From the NCBI RefSeq assembly GCF_013363995.1, contig NZ_JABWGO010000010.1:248001-312000 (forward strand): a DNA stretch of 64,000 nt, in the 5' to 3' direction. Position 1 is the first letter of the stretch. The number at the start of each line of letters is the position of its first letter. The notes under the pieces were generated by a model. The model did no database searches, was not told the origin of the DNA, and worked only from the letters and a program-made list of their open reading frames with translations. The stretch is from Nonomuraea rhodomycinica (lineage in GTDB: Bacteria > Actinomycetota > Actinomycetes > Streptosporangiales > Streptosporangiaceae). Positions 50,756 through 59,410 of the stretch are shown here, one piece after another. The translations under genes and the position numbers were made by a program.

Positions 50756-51007
50756 TCACGACCACCAGGCGTTGATGTGGTTGGTGTGGTGGTCGTTGTA
50801 TTGCCAGATCCACGAGCCGGTCGGGTCGGGCATCCTGTCGACGTCGCCGCTCATCATGCAGTCGTGCGGCTGGCCGAACTCGCCTGGAGGTGCGGGCGGG
50901 GATGCGAGGGCAGCGTAGTGGTTGAGCCCGACGGTGTGCCCCGGTTCGTGACGGGCCGTTTTGATGTAGTGCTGATGGGGCGGGCGGGGGCAGTCGCGAC
51001 CTTATGG
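50756..51007 (-). pseudogene. C-terminal fragment of a metzincin-type metalloprotease
   Basis: The frame ending at TGA 50756 reads HEPGHTVGLNHY, an HExxHxxGxxH zinc site, then HDCMMSGDVDRMPDPTG with the Met-turn region, and ends NHINAWWS. It is open for only 80 or so codons and is closed upstream by TAA with no start. The rest of the enzyme is gone. It precedes the lipoprotein gene by 20 bases. Confidence 0.7.
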
Positions 51008-51217
51008 CTCGACAAATGGGCGCAAGGGACAACCTCTACGAGTTCAAGCCGTGCACCAGACATAGTCTGTCCTCAAGCGCACACCTTCCGTTACGTCGAA
51101 CCACTACGGATTGTGCGGGTCGACTTAAGCGGCTAGTTGGGGATCAGGCCGGCGCGGATGACCCGGGACCATCGCCGGCCTGCTGCTACGGCTCGCGCGA
51201 GCTCCACAAAACAGGTT

Positions 51218-52639
51218 CTAGGGCTTGCTCTCGGCCATATCGGGTTCCTCCGTCCACACCCGACCCATCGCGGTCAGGAGCTCGGGACGACCCCGCTCGA
51301 TCCGGATCAGATAGGCGAGGCCGCCGAGCACCCAGGCGACGATGAGGAACAGCGCGATCCGGTTCGCCCCATCGGGCAGGGGCACCACCTGCCCATAGAT
51401 CGGCAGCAGGAGCAGCAGCGCGGCCAAGGCGGGGATCACCCCGTGCTTCAGCACGGAGAACTCCGCGCGGTGCTCGCGGAGATAGAAGCGGATCAACGCG
51501 ACCGACATCAGGATGTAGATGACGACCATGGCGACGCCCACGATCGTGCCCGCGAAGCCGTACACGCCGAGGGGGCCGATCCAGACTCCGGCGGCGAGCG
51601 CGAAGGCCATGGCGAAGACCATGTAGGCGGCGATCGCGGCCTGAGGGACGTGCCGATGGTCGACGGTGCCGAGGCGGCGCGGGAAGAATCCCTCACGGCC
51701 CATCGCGAAGACGACCCTGACCATCGCCGTGACGCCGGAGATCAGGTTGGCGAACTGGCTGTTGAGCACGGTCAGCGCGAGCAGCCAGCCGACCCCCCAG
51801 AACTTGTTCATGAGCGTGTTCCACGGCGCCGGGTCGGCGGCCAGCGCCTGTGCGCCCGACCTGCCGAAGCCGATCGCGGCTGCGTACCCGGAGAGCGCGT
51901 AGAAGGCGCCGATGGCGAGCACCGCGGTGAACAGCGCGATGGGGATGACCCGGCGAGCTGACCGGGCCTCCTCACCGAGGGTGCCGGCCGACTCGAAGCC
52001 GATGAACATCAGGATGCCCCAGAGCATGCCCTTGCCCAGGCCGCCCAGCCCGCCCGCCGACTCGGCGGGATCGAACGGGGCCAGAGAGAGTCCGTCGGCG
52101 CCGCCCTTGCCGAAGATGACGCCGAAGAGCGCGAGCAGCACGCCGAGTTCGAGCACCAGGAAGACCAACGCGGCTTTGGCCGACTGGGAGACGCCGAGGG
52201 CGCTGATCCCCCAGATGATCGCCGAGAAGGCGAGCGTCAGGATCCACCACGGCACCGTGAGGGACAGGTACTGGGCCAGGAAGTCGGCGGTGAAGGAGCC
52301 GATGGCGGCCAGCAGCATCGGTCCGACCATGCCGTAGGCCAGCACCAGCAGCCAGCCGGACAGGAAGCCGCCGCGGCGGCCGAGTCCGTGGGTGTTGAAG
52401 GTGTAGGCGAAGCCCGCGGTCGGAAGCTTGCGGGCGAAGGAGGCGATCACCGACGCCACAAGCAGGCAGACCACCATCGCCAGCAGGATCGCCAGCGGCA
52501 GAGCGTACCCGGCGGCGGCCGCGGCCAGCGGGGTGTTGAAGAACACGCTGGTCGCCGGTCCCATGAAGGCCATCGAAATGACAGCGGCCCCGACGGCGCT
52601 CAGCGCGCCGCTCTTCAGGCCGCGGGGAGTGGAGTCCAA
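51218..52639 (-). CDS. APC-family amino acid permease
   Basis: The 473-residue protein has about twelve membrane segments. Family features are SMAFMGPATSVFFNTP in the first segment, FAYTFNTHGLGRRGGFLSGW and ILMFIGFESAGTLGEEAR. It imports amino acids or related amines with protons. The start is TTG 52639 with AGGAGG upstream, which decides it. It is the last gene of a leftward set with the YhfX-like gene (28-base gap) and the ROK regulator, so its substrate may be what the PLP enzyme handles. Confidence 0.9.
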   Translation of the reverse strand: MDSTPRGLKSGALSAVGAAVISMAFMGPATSVFFNTPLAAAAAGYALPLAILLAMVVCLLVASVIASFARKLPTAGFAYTFNTHGLGRRGGFLSGWLLVLAYGMVGPMLLAAIGSFTADFLAQYLSLTVPWWILTLAFSAIIWGISALGVSQSAKAALVFLVLELGVLLALFGVIFGKGGADGLSLAPFDPAESAGGLGGLGKGMLWGILMFIGFESAGTLGEEARSARRVIPIALFTAVLAIGAFYALSGYAAAIGFGRSGAQALAADPAPWNTLMNKFWGVGWLLALTVLNSQFANLISGVTAMVRVVFAMGREGFFPRRLGTVDHRHVPQAAIAAYMVFAMAFALAAGVWIGPLGVYGFAGTIVGVAMVVIYILMSVALIRFYLREHRAEFSVLKHGVIPALAALLLLLPIYGQVVPLPDGANRIALFLIVAWVLGGLAYLIRIERGRPELLTAMGRVWTEEPDMAESKP

Positions 52640-52667
52640 GGTGACCTCCTGTGAAAGGACGTGGCCT

Positions 52668-53846
52668 TCAGGCCACGCCGTGGATGGGACGCCCTTCGGC
52701 GTCGTGGCTCCCCCGCAGATCCAGGTCCCCCGACCTGATTCCGGCGACCGCCCGGGTCCGGCCCCTGGTCACGAAGACCTGCGGCCGGAAGCAGAAGACG
52801 ACCGTGTCGCCGGGACGTACGCCCCGCGCGTTCTTGATCGCGCAGTAGTAGTGGATGGCTCCGTCGGGCGCCGTCTCGACCTCGTACTCGCGCAGGTCGG
52901 GCCCCACCAGGGCGGTGAGGCGGTACTCGCCCAGGACCTTGTCGATGTAGTGGCCGGCCGCGAAGGCGTAGGCGTCGCCGCCGTCCAGGTGGGAGACCTC
53001 GCTCACGTAGACGATGACCGGAACCTCGGGCTGGGCGTCGTCGAAGAGGTGCAGCGGCGTCGTGCCGTGCAGGCCGTTGCCCGGTTCGACGTGCGTGGCG
53101 CCGTAAGCCGCCTGCCGCTCGAACGTGCCGGATGAGGTGGTGCCGGGGGCGTTGACCTGCGTGATGGTGAATCCGGCCGCGCGGAGCCGTTCGGCGGCCT
53201 CGACCAAGGTGGCGAAGTTGCGGGTCGGTTCGATCGTCCGGGTCTCGGCGGAGGCCAGCATGCACGGGAAGTTCGTGACGCCGGTGACCGTGACGCCGTC
53301 GAGGGACTCCACCCGCCCGGCAGCCTCCTCGATGGCGCCGATCGGGAAGCCGCCCGCGTGTCCGAAGTAGTAGCGGTCCTCGGGGCCGCGCACGCGCAGC
53401 AGCACCGGCTGAACGCGACCGGCGCGCGAGGCGGAGGAAGCGATCCTGGCCGCGGTCTCCTCGGTGAAGACGGTGACGACCTCGGGGCCGGCCGCGACGA
53501 CCGCGTCCTCGGTGCCCAGGTGGGGCTGGACCAGGTGGCCGACGTGCCCGACGCGCGTTCCCGCCCGCTGGACCGCCTCCATGTCCTGCAAGTCGACGCA
53601 GACCGCGCTTTCCAGGCCGGCCGCCGCTATGGCCCGCAGGGCGTCCGGGTTCCGGCCGAACTGCTTGGACATGACGTACAGGCCCAGGCCGTGCCGGCGG
53701 GCGGCCCCCACGGTGATCTCGGTGTTGGCTCTCAGGCCGTCGATGTCGATCAGGTACGTGTTGGCGGACAGCCGGCCCTCCTGGTGCAGTGCGACAGCTG
53801 TCTCGGCGAGTTTCGGGTTGGTCCTAACCAGCCTGCGCAGGAACAT
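52668..53846 (-). CDS. YhfX-type PLP-dependent protein (alanine racemase-like barrel)
   Basis: The 392-residue protein has an alanine-racemase-like N-terminal barrel. The likely Schiff-base lysine is in YVMSKQFGRNP, and the metal/phosphate part has YYFGHAGGFP, NAPGTTSSGTF and HVEPGNGLHGT. YhfX-type proteins are known by sequence, and I know of no settled reaction. An amino acid racemase, aldolase or lyase activity is possible. It overlaps the ROK gene by 23 bases and precedes the permease gene. Confidence 0.8.
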   Translation of the reverse strand: MFLRRLVRTNPKLAETAVALHQEGRLSANTYLIDIDGLRANTEITVGAARRHGLGLYVMSKQFGRNPDALRAIAAAGLESAVCVDLQDMEAVQRAGTRVGHVGHLVQPHLGTEDAVVAAGPEVVTVFTEETAARIASSASRAGRVQPVLLRVRGPEDRYYFGHAGGFPIGAIEEAAGRVESLDGVTVTGVTNFPCMLASAETRTIEPTRNFATLVEAAERLRAAGFTITQVNAPGTTSSGTFERQAAYGATHVEPGNGLHGTTPLHLFDDAQPEVPVIVYVSEVSHLDGGDAYAFAAGHYIDKVLGEYRLTALVGPDLREYEVETAPDGAIHYYCAIKNARGVRPGDTVVFCFRPQVFVTRGRTRAVAGIRSGDLDLRGSHDAEGRPIHGVA

Positions 53847-54966
53847 GGCTCTCCTTCGGTGTCAGCCGTACGGCGGGAACGGGGGCGTCCACGCCGATCG
53901 CGCGGTGGGCGGCGCCGAGCGCCGCGATCAGGGCGCCGGCCGCGCCCGCGGGATCGCCCAGCGCGGAGGTCACCACGGACGGCGGTTCGGGAGTGAGGTC
54001 GGTGAGGGAACGTTCCAATGCCGTGTGCCAGGGGAGCAGCGACGCGCTCACGCCGCCGCCCAGCACGATCACCTCGGGTTCGTAGGCGACGGTCACCAGG
54101 CGCAGCAGCGTCTCCAGGGCTCTCCTGGCCTTGTCCCGCAGCTCGGGATGGAGGTCACCGGCGAGGATCTCGGCGGGGGTCGCCCTCGGCGCCTTGTCGG
54201 TCAGGCCCTTGCCGGAGATCGCGTCCTCCAGGGTGCCGTCCGCGTAGGGCAGGGCGCCGAACTCACCGACGGCGCCGGTGCGGCCCGGCAGGAGCTTGCC
54301 GTCCAGCTGGACCGAGACGCCGAGGCCGGTGCCGATGGTCACCATCACCGCGTCGCGGCGGCCGTGCGCCGCACCGGCGTGGACCTCGCCGATGAGCGCG
54401 CAGTTGGTGTCGTTCTCGAAGGCCACCGCGCCGGGGATGGAGGCGGCGACGGCCTCGGTGAACGCGGTGCCTTCGATCTGCGGAAGGTTGGGGGCGCTCC
54501 TGACCGCGCGGGTGCCGGGGTGAACGGCTCCGGGCAGGCCCACAGTGGTGCTGGTGATGCCGCCGGGGTGTCCGGCGGCGAGCGAGGCGAGCGTCTCGGC
54601 CAGGAAGGCGGCCACTTCCGCGGCGTCGCCGGCTTGGGGCGTCGCCGCGCGGTGACTGACCAGCACCCTGCCGGTGAGGTCGGCGAGGAGGAACCGCGTG
54701 CTGCTGCCCCCCATGTCGACTCCAGCGGCGAGGCCGGCGTCCGCCGCGAGGTGGAGCGCGTACGGCTGACGCCCTGGACCGTCGGCGGGGAGCGGCCCCG
54801 ACTCCTTGATCAGACCTTCGGCGAGGAGGTCCTCCACCACTCGGGAAACGGTGGCCTTGCTGAGCCCGGTGCACTTGGCGAGTGCCATCCGGGACGCACT
54901 GCCGTCACTGAGCAGAACACTCAGCACCGCGGCGCGATTGACCCGGCGAGCATCACGGCTCTCCAC
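53824..54966 (-). CDS. ROK-family transcriptional regulator without the usual zinc motif
   Basis: The 380-residue protein has an N-terminal winged HTH (SRMALAKCTGLSKATVSRVVEDL) and a ROK sugar-kinase-like domain with GVDMGGSSTRFLL, AFENDTNCALIGE and VTIGTGLGVSV. The Cys-rich zinc motif CGCxGCxE that normally follows GEFG is absent, and ALPYADGTLEDAISG stands there. It probably represses its own operon (ROK-yhfX-permease). An inverted stretch with tttcacactgag lies upstream. The ligand is unknown and may not be a sugar. Confidence 0.88.
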   Translation of the reverse strand: MESRDARRVNRAAVLSVLLSDGSASRMALAKCTGLSKATVSRVVEDLLAEGLIKESGPLPADGPGRQPYALHLAADAGLAAGVDMGGSSTRFLLADLTGRVLVSHRAATPQAGDAAEVAAFLAETLASLAAGHPGGITSTTVGLPGAVHPGTRAVRSAPNLPQIEGTAFTEAVAASIPGAVAFENDTNCALIGEVHAGAAHGRRDAVMVTIGTGLGVSVQLDGKLLPGRTGAVGEFGALPYADGTLEDAISGKGLTDKAPRATPAEILAGDLHPELRDKARRALETLLRLVTVAYEPEVIVLGGGVSASLLPWHTALERSLTDLTPEPPSVVTSALGDPAGAAGALIAALGAAHRAIGVDAPVPAVRLTPKESHVPAQAG

Positions 54967-55102
54967 GTGGACTCTCCCTTTAGTTTCACACTGAGACGAA
55001 TGCGGTGAGAAATTTCTACGTGACGATCCGTATTTCAGTCAAGGGCTTGTCCCAAATGCGGCGGAGCCGGCGCACCACATCAGGCCGACGGCAGGGTTCC
55101 GC

Positions 55103-56065
55103 TCACCCGCGCTGAGGGTCTGCCGACGCGTCGGCATCCTTCCGGTCGAGGGCGGTGGCGGTCGCCGGGAATCCGGGTGGGTTGACGCGGGCCTGCCGGG
55201 CGAGGAGGTCGGCGAAGGCGGCGGTGATGGGGTCGGGGCGGGTGCGGGTGTAGGCGACGAGGGTACGGCGGATCGGCGGGTCGGGGCGGAGCAGGATGCC
55301 GTCGAAGTGGGGCGAGACGATGTTGGCCGGAACCAGGGCCGGGCCGAGTCCGGCGGCGGCCAGCAGGGGAGCGGCGGAGGTCTGTTCGGCGCGGATCGCC
55401 GCTTGCGGATGGAAGCCCGCCTGGGCGCAGACATGGTCGAGCAGGTCGGCGAGGCCGTTGTCGGGGGCGTAGTGGACCCAGGCGCGGTCGGCGAGATCGG
55501 TGAGGGCGAGGGTGCCGGTGGGGCGGTCGGCCAGCGGGTCGTCGGCGGGCAGGACGATCGCGAACTCCTCGACGCCGAGTTCGCGGATGGGCCCCTCCCA
55601 TCCGGCGGGCTCGGGGCCGATGGCGAGGTCGGCGCGTCCGGCCGCCATGGCGGCCTGGAGACGGTCGGCGTGCGGGTACTCGCGCAGCCGGATCCGTACG
55701 CCGGGGTGCCGGCGGCGCCAGGCCCGCAGGACGGGCGGCAGAATGCCCAGGCTGACCGAGTAGATAACGGCGACCTCCAGTTCGCCCTCCTCCAGGCCGG
55801 CCGTGCGCCGGGCCGCTCTGTGCAGGCGCTCGGCCTCGGCCAGCGCGGCGCGGGCGTGCGGCAGCACCGCCCTGCCCATGGGGGTCAGCCGCACGGAGCG
55901 CGGCAGGCGTTCGAGCAGCGGGCCGCCGACCGTGCTCTCCAGCGCGCGCATCTGGTGGGAGAGCGCGGGCTGTGTCACGTGCAGCCGCTCGGCCGCGCGG
56001 GTGAAGGATCCGGTGTCCACCACGGTGACCAGGTATTCGAGCTGCCGGAGCGTCGGAACCGCCAT
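55103..56065 (-). CDS. LysR-family transcriptional regulator
   Basis: The 320-residue protein has the LysR HTH (LRQLEYLVTVVDTGSFTRAA, HVTQPALSHQMRALE) and a two-lobed effector domain. It is divergent from the SDR genes across 128 bases and most likely controls them. That region contains a short AT-rich stretch with cagcgctag near 56082. LysR proteins usually need a small-molecule inducer, which may be the SDR substrate. Confidence 0.92.
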   Translation of the reverse strand: MAVPTLRQLEYLVTVVDTGSFTRAAERLHVTQPALSHQMRALESTVGGPLLERLPRSVRLTPMGRAVLPHARAALAEAERLHRAARRTAGLEEGELEVAVIYSVSLGILPPVLRAWRRRHPGVRIRLREYPHADRLQAAMAAGRADLAIGPEPAGWEGPIRELGVEEFAIVLPADDPLADRPTGTLALTDLADRAWVHYAPDNGLADLLDHVCAQAGFHPQAAIRAEQTSAAPLLAAAGLGPALVPANIVSPHFDGILLRPDPPIRRTLVAYTRTRPDPITAAFADLLARQARVNPPGFPATATALDRKDADASADPQRG

Positions 56066-56193
56066 GAGCGAATTTTATCGCAGCGCTAGAAAACAAGCCT
56101 TGGACTTATCGCAGGAGGCTGGGACAGAGTCGTGAGTGGCCGCCACCGGCAACCGCGGGCGGCCGATCCCCGACGACTCGAAGGAGTACTCCT

Positions 56194-56919
56194 ATGTCCG
56201 ATGACACGCGCCTGAAGGGGCAGCGGCTTGTCGTGGTGGGCGCGGGTTCGCACACCGGACGCGCGATCGCCAAGGCCGCCTCGGCAGCCGGTGCCACGGT
56301 CGTGCTGGCCGGCCCTGACCTGCGCAAGCTGGAGTGGACGGCCGGTGAGCTGTCCGGGCCGTGCGAGGTGCACCGGCTCGACCTGTCCGACGAGGGGTCG
56401 ATCGCCGACTTCGCCGGACGTCTCGGCCGGTTCGATCACCTGGTCTCCACCGCCGCGATACCGGCCAACGGCCCGCTGAAGGACCTCGACCTGGCCCAGG
56501 TGCAGCGGGCGCTGTCGGCCAAGGTGATCGGTCCGCTGCTGATCGCCAAGCACCTGTCCGGGCAGGTGTCCGAGCACGGCTCGTTCACCTTCTTCTCCGG
56601 TGTGGTGGCCTGGCGGCCGGCGCCCGCCCGCACGGTGATGGCCACCACCAACGGCGCGCTGGCCTTCCTGGTGCAGGCGTTGGCGGTGGAGATCGCCCCG
56701 ATCCGGGTGAACGCCGTCTCTCCCGGCATCGTCGACACCGGTGCCTGGGACGGCATGGGCGCCGACAAGGCGGCGTTCCTGCGCGGCGTGGCCGAGCGCA
56801 ACCCGGCCCGGCGGGTGGGCAGCCCGGAGGACCTGGTCAAGGCCGTGTTCTACGCCATGGACAACCCCTACGTCACCGGCACCGTGCTGCATGTCGACGG
56901 CGGCGGCCGCCTCGCCTGA
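56194..56919 (+). CDS. Atypical SDR-family protein lacking the YxxxK pair
   Basis: The 241-residue protein has an SDR fold with a modified nucleotide loop (VVGAGSHTGRAIA) and the VSPGIVDTGAW strand. In place of the catalytic Tyr-x3-Lys it has VMATTNGALAFL. It may bind a nucleotide without standard oxidoreductase chemistry. A GGAG ribosome site precedes ATG 56194. It is the first gene of a rightward set with a normal SDR and a SnoaL-like gene. Confidence 0.82.
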   Translation: MSDDTRLKGQRLVVVGAGSHTGRAIAKAASAAGATVVLAGPDLRKLEWTAGELSGPCEVHRLDLSDEGSIADFAGRLGRFDHLVSTAAIPANGPLKDLDLAQVQRALSAKVIGPLLIAKHLSGQVSEHGSFTFFSGVVAWRPAPARTVMATTNGALAFLVQALAVEIAPIRVNAVSPGIVDTGAWDGMGADKAAFLRGVAERNPARRVGSPEDLVKAVFYAMDNPYVTGTVLHVDGGGRLA

Positions 56920-56966
56920 CCGCCGGCTCGCCGGATCATCCGACCTGACTGAACAAGGAGCAGTTG

Positions 56967-57749
56967 ATGGATCTTCAGCTGGACGGCAAGGTCTTCCTGG
57001 TCACCGGAGCCTCCGCCGGCATCGGCGCCGCCACCGTACGGGTCCTCGCGGAGGAGGGGGCCTTCGTGGTGGGCATGGCCCGCAAGACCGAGGGCGTCGA
57101 GGAGCTCGGGACCTGGGTGAGCGCCGTCGCGGCCGATGTGACGGATCCACGGGCGCCCGCACAGGTCGTGGCCGAGGTGCTGGCCCGCCACGGACGCCTG
57201 GACGGCCTGGTCAACAACGTCGGCGGTCTCGAGTCACGCGGCGGCTTCCTGGAGGTGAGCGACGAGCAGTGGCACGCGGCGTTCGACCTCAACTTCCACT
57301 CGGTCGTCCGGATGACCCGCGCCGCGCTGCCCGCCCTGCTGGAGCACGGCGGTTCGCTGGTCCATGTGACCAGTGAGGCCGCTCGCCTGCCGGACGTACC
57401 ACTGGTGGACTACGCCGCCGCCAAGACGGCCCTGCTGTCCCTGTCCAAGACCCTGGCGGGCGAGTTCGGCCCGCACCGGGTGCGCTCCAACGTGGTCGCC
57501 CCCGGACCGACCCGCACCAGGCTGTGGGACGCCCCCGGCGGATTCGCCGAGCAGCTCGGCACCCAGTTCGGCCTCGCGCCGGAGGCGGCCGTCGACCACT
57601 TCGTGCGGAAGGTGCGGCGACTGCCCAGCGCCCGGCTCGGCCGGCCCGAGGACGTCGCCCGGGTGATCGCCTACCTGCTCTCGCCGCTCGCCGGCCAGGT
57701 CACCGGCGCCGAGTGGGCCGTCGACGGCGGCGCGCTGCGCCAGATCTGA
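56967..57749 (+). CDS. Short-chain dehydrogenase/reductase
   Basis: The 260-residue protein is a classical SDR with TGASAGIGAATV, NNVGG, HVTSEAARLPDVPLVDYAAAK (Ser and YxxxK) and VAPGPTRT. It should reduce or oxidise a small carbonyl or alcohol with NAD(P). AAGGAG six bases before ATG 56967 decides the start over the TTG one codon earlier. It follows the atypical SDR by 47 bases. Confidence 0.92.
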   Translation: MDLQLDGKVFLVTGASAGIGAATVRVLAEEGAFVVGMARKTEGVEELGTWVSAVAADVTDPRAPAQVVAEVLARHGRLDGLVNNVGGLESRGGFLEVSDEQWHAAFDLNFHSVVRMTRAALPALLEHGGSLVHVTSEAARLPDVPLVDYAAAKTALLSLSKTLAGEFGPHRVRSNVVAPGPTRTRLWDAPGGFAEQLGTQFGLAPEAAVDHFVRKVRRLPSARLGRPEDVARVIAYLLSPLAGQVTGAEWAVDGGALRQI

Positions 57750-57843
57750 CCCATCGCCATTCGTTCTTCCGTCCGGTCGAAGGGACCGGACGGCCGTCCC
57801 GGCACGCGCCGAGCGTGACCGGCTGATTCGAGGAGTACCGCTC

Positions 57844-58509
57844 ATGCGTTCGCGCAACCTTGTCCGCACCGCCGTGGTCCGTACCGCCGTTGTCCGCACC
57901 GCCGTTGTCCGTACCGTCCTGGCCCGTGCCGTCGTCGTCGCCGTGGCGGCGAGCCTCGCGGGCGGCGTCGCCACGGCCGCACACGCGCACGACAACGGCC
58001 GCCACCACGGCCCGCACGCCTGGCCCCAGCGCCTGATCGACCGCTCACCCGACCTGATCCGGCCCAAGCGGATCACCGTGGACCGCTCGATCGGCGACAA
58101 GCGCGCGGCCCAGGAGGTCCACCTGGCGCAGAAGCTGTACACGTTCTGGAACACAGGGCGGCAGAAGTACCTGGACGCCGCGGTCAGCCCGCGGTTCAAG
58201 GACAACACCCTGCCGGGCGGCCGCCCGCAGGGCCCCGCCGGCCCGGCGTTCGCCTCGAAGAACTTCCGCGCCGCCGTGCCGGACCTGACCTGCGAGCTGT
58301 CCGACCTGCTGGTCACCGGTGACAAGATCACTGCCCGGCTGGTCTTCCGCGGTCACTTCACCGGCACCTTCGGCGGCGTTCAGGGCAAGGGCCAGAGGGT
58401 CGAGTTCAACGCCATCGACATCCAGCACGTCGGCACCGACAAGATCATCGAGGACTGGCACATCGAGGACAACGCGACGCTGCTGAGCCAGCTGGGAGTC
58501 AACGGCTGA
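57844..58509 (+). CDS. Secreted SnoaL-like (NTF2-fold) protein
   Basis: The 221-residue protein has a signal peptide ending AAHAHD. The basic leader contains four repeats of VVRT(A/V), encoded by 15-bp repeats (57874-57918). The rest resembles SnoaL-like polyketide cyclases/ester cyclases: FWNTGRQKYLDAAVSPRF, FRAAVPDLTCELSDL, RLVFRGHFTGTFGG and IIEDWHIEDNATLLSQLG. GAGGAG precedes ATG 57844. A secreted member is unusual, since the family is mostly cytoplasmic. It ends the LysR-linked set. Confidence 0.82.
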   Translation: MRSRNLVRTAVVRTAVVRTAVVRTVLARAVVVAVAASLAGGVATAAHAHDNGRHHGPHAWPQRLIDRSPDLIRPKRITVDRSIGDKRAAQEVHLAQKLYTFWNTGRQKYLDAAVSPRFKDNTLPGGRPQGPAGPAFASKNFRAAVPDLTCELSDLLVTGDKITARLVFRGHFTGTFGGVQGKGQRVEFNAIDIQHVGTDKIIEDWHIEDNATLLSQLGVNG

Positions 58510-58600
58510 TGCCGCTGGTCCTGCACGCCCTTGCCCGGCGGGTCGCGCCGACGGTACAAGCGAGGTTGCGAGGGATCTCCGCGGCCGGGATGGAGGGGCA

Positions 58601-59233
58601 TTGGACGCCGGCAAGGACCTCTGGGAGCTCCTCGTCGCTCACGGCATCGACCGGGACGCGCCGTTCCGGGGCGTCTGGGTGGAAGGCTTGGACGTCGAGG
58701 AGGTGGCACGGCGGCTGCGCGCCGACCCGAGCACTGCCCAAGCCTGCGGCTGGCGGGACATCGTCACCGGCAGCTACACCGAGCACGGCGATGGCGTCAT
58801 CTGGATCGGCCCACAAGCGCCGGGTTGGGTCCAGGTGATCCAACTCGACGGGAACGACGCGTGGCAATGGCGGTCCTGGGTCGAGCTGACTCGGGACGGT
58901 GGGCGGCTGCTCTATCTCGGCTGGCCCCTGTACGAATTGGAGGGCGTTGAAGACCTCGAATACGTGGTCGACGGCGAGGTGGTGACGACCCTGGTGGTCG
59001 GGGATCCGGAGGCGCGGGACGGCGCTGATCCGGATGCGTTGGACGTCTACATGGACGGGCTGGCCTTCGAGGGCGACACGGCCGCGGCCGAGGTGACCTC
59101 GGCCCTACGCCTCATCGGCCGCGTCACGGGGAGGGAACTCGACGAGGCGTGGCTGAACGGCCTGCACACCAGATACGTCATCCCCGCGTCCGCTCGGGAC
59201 GGTGAGCAAGCGAGGGTCTGTCGTGGTCGGTGA
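58601..59233 (+). CDS. Hypothetical protein (DUF6461-like)
   Basis: The 210-residue protein starts at TTG 58601 behind GGAGGGG. It has a Trp-rich beta-sandwich-like middle (GVIWIGPQAPGWVQVIQLDG, WRSWVELTRDGGRLLYLGWP) and a helical end with ALRLIGRVTGRELDEAWL. This recalls the DUF6461 proteins of actinomycetes, whose function is unknown. It stands alone between the SnoaL-like gene and the protease. Confidence 0.65.
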   Translation: MDAGKDLWELLVAHGIDRDAPFRGVWVEGLDVEEVARRLRADPSTAQACGWRDIVTGSYTEHGDGVIWIGPQAPGWVQVIQLDGNDAWQWRSWVELTRDGGRLLYLGWPLYELEGVEDLEYVVDGEVVTTLVVGDPEARDGADPDALDVYMDGLAFEGDTAAAEVTSALRLIGRVTGRELDEAWLNGLHTRYVIPASARDGEQARVCRGR

Positions 59234-59410
59234 CCGGACCGGGAGCCGGGTCGGAGAGTCGCGCAGAACTGGATGCGCGGCGGCAGGGCGTATCAGCCCT
59301 GGTCAGGTGGGGTTGTCCCTACCGGGTGATGGCCTGCTGACATGATCGTCCCGATGAAGCCGGACCGATACCTTCATGACTTCGCAAACGACCGATGAAG
59401 GGCCTCACCC

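Noticed and set aside
49989..51032. Longer start for the lipoprotein gene
   Set aside because: The added N-terminus would be Arg/Pro-rich and overlap the metzincin fragment. GTG 50735 has a strong ribosome site and gives a proper lipoprotein signal.
32904..51217. Prophage
   Set aside because: No capsid, portal, terminase, tail or lysis genes are visible. The FtsK-type translocase, RepSA-like initiator and KorSA/Pra-type control fit an integrative conjugative element.
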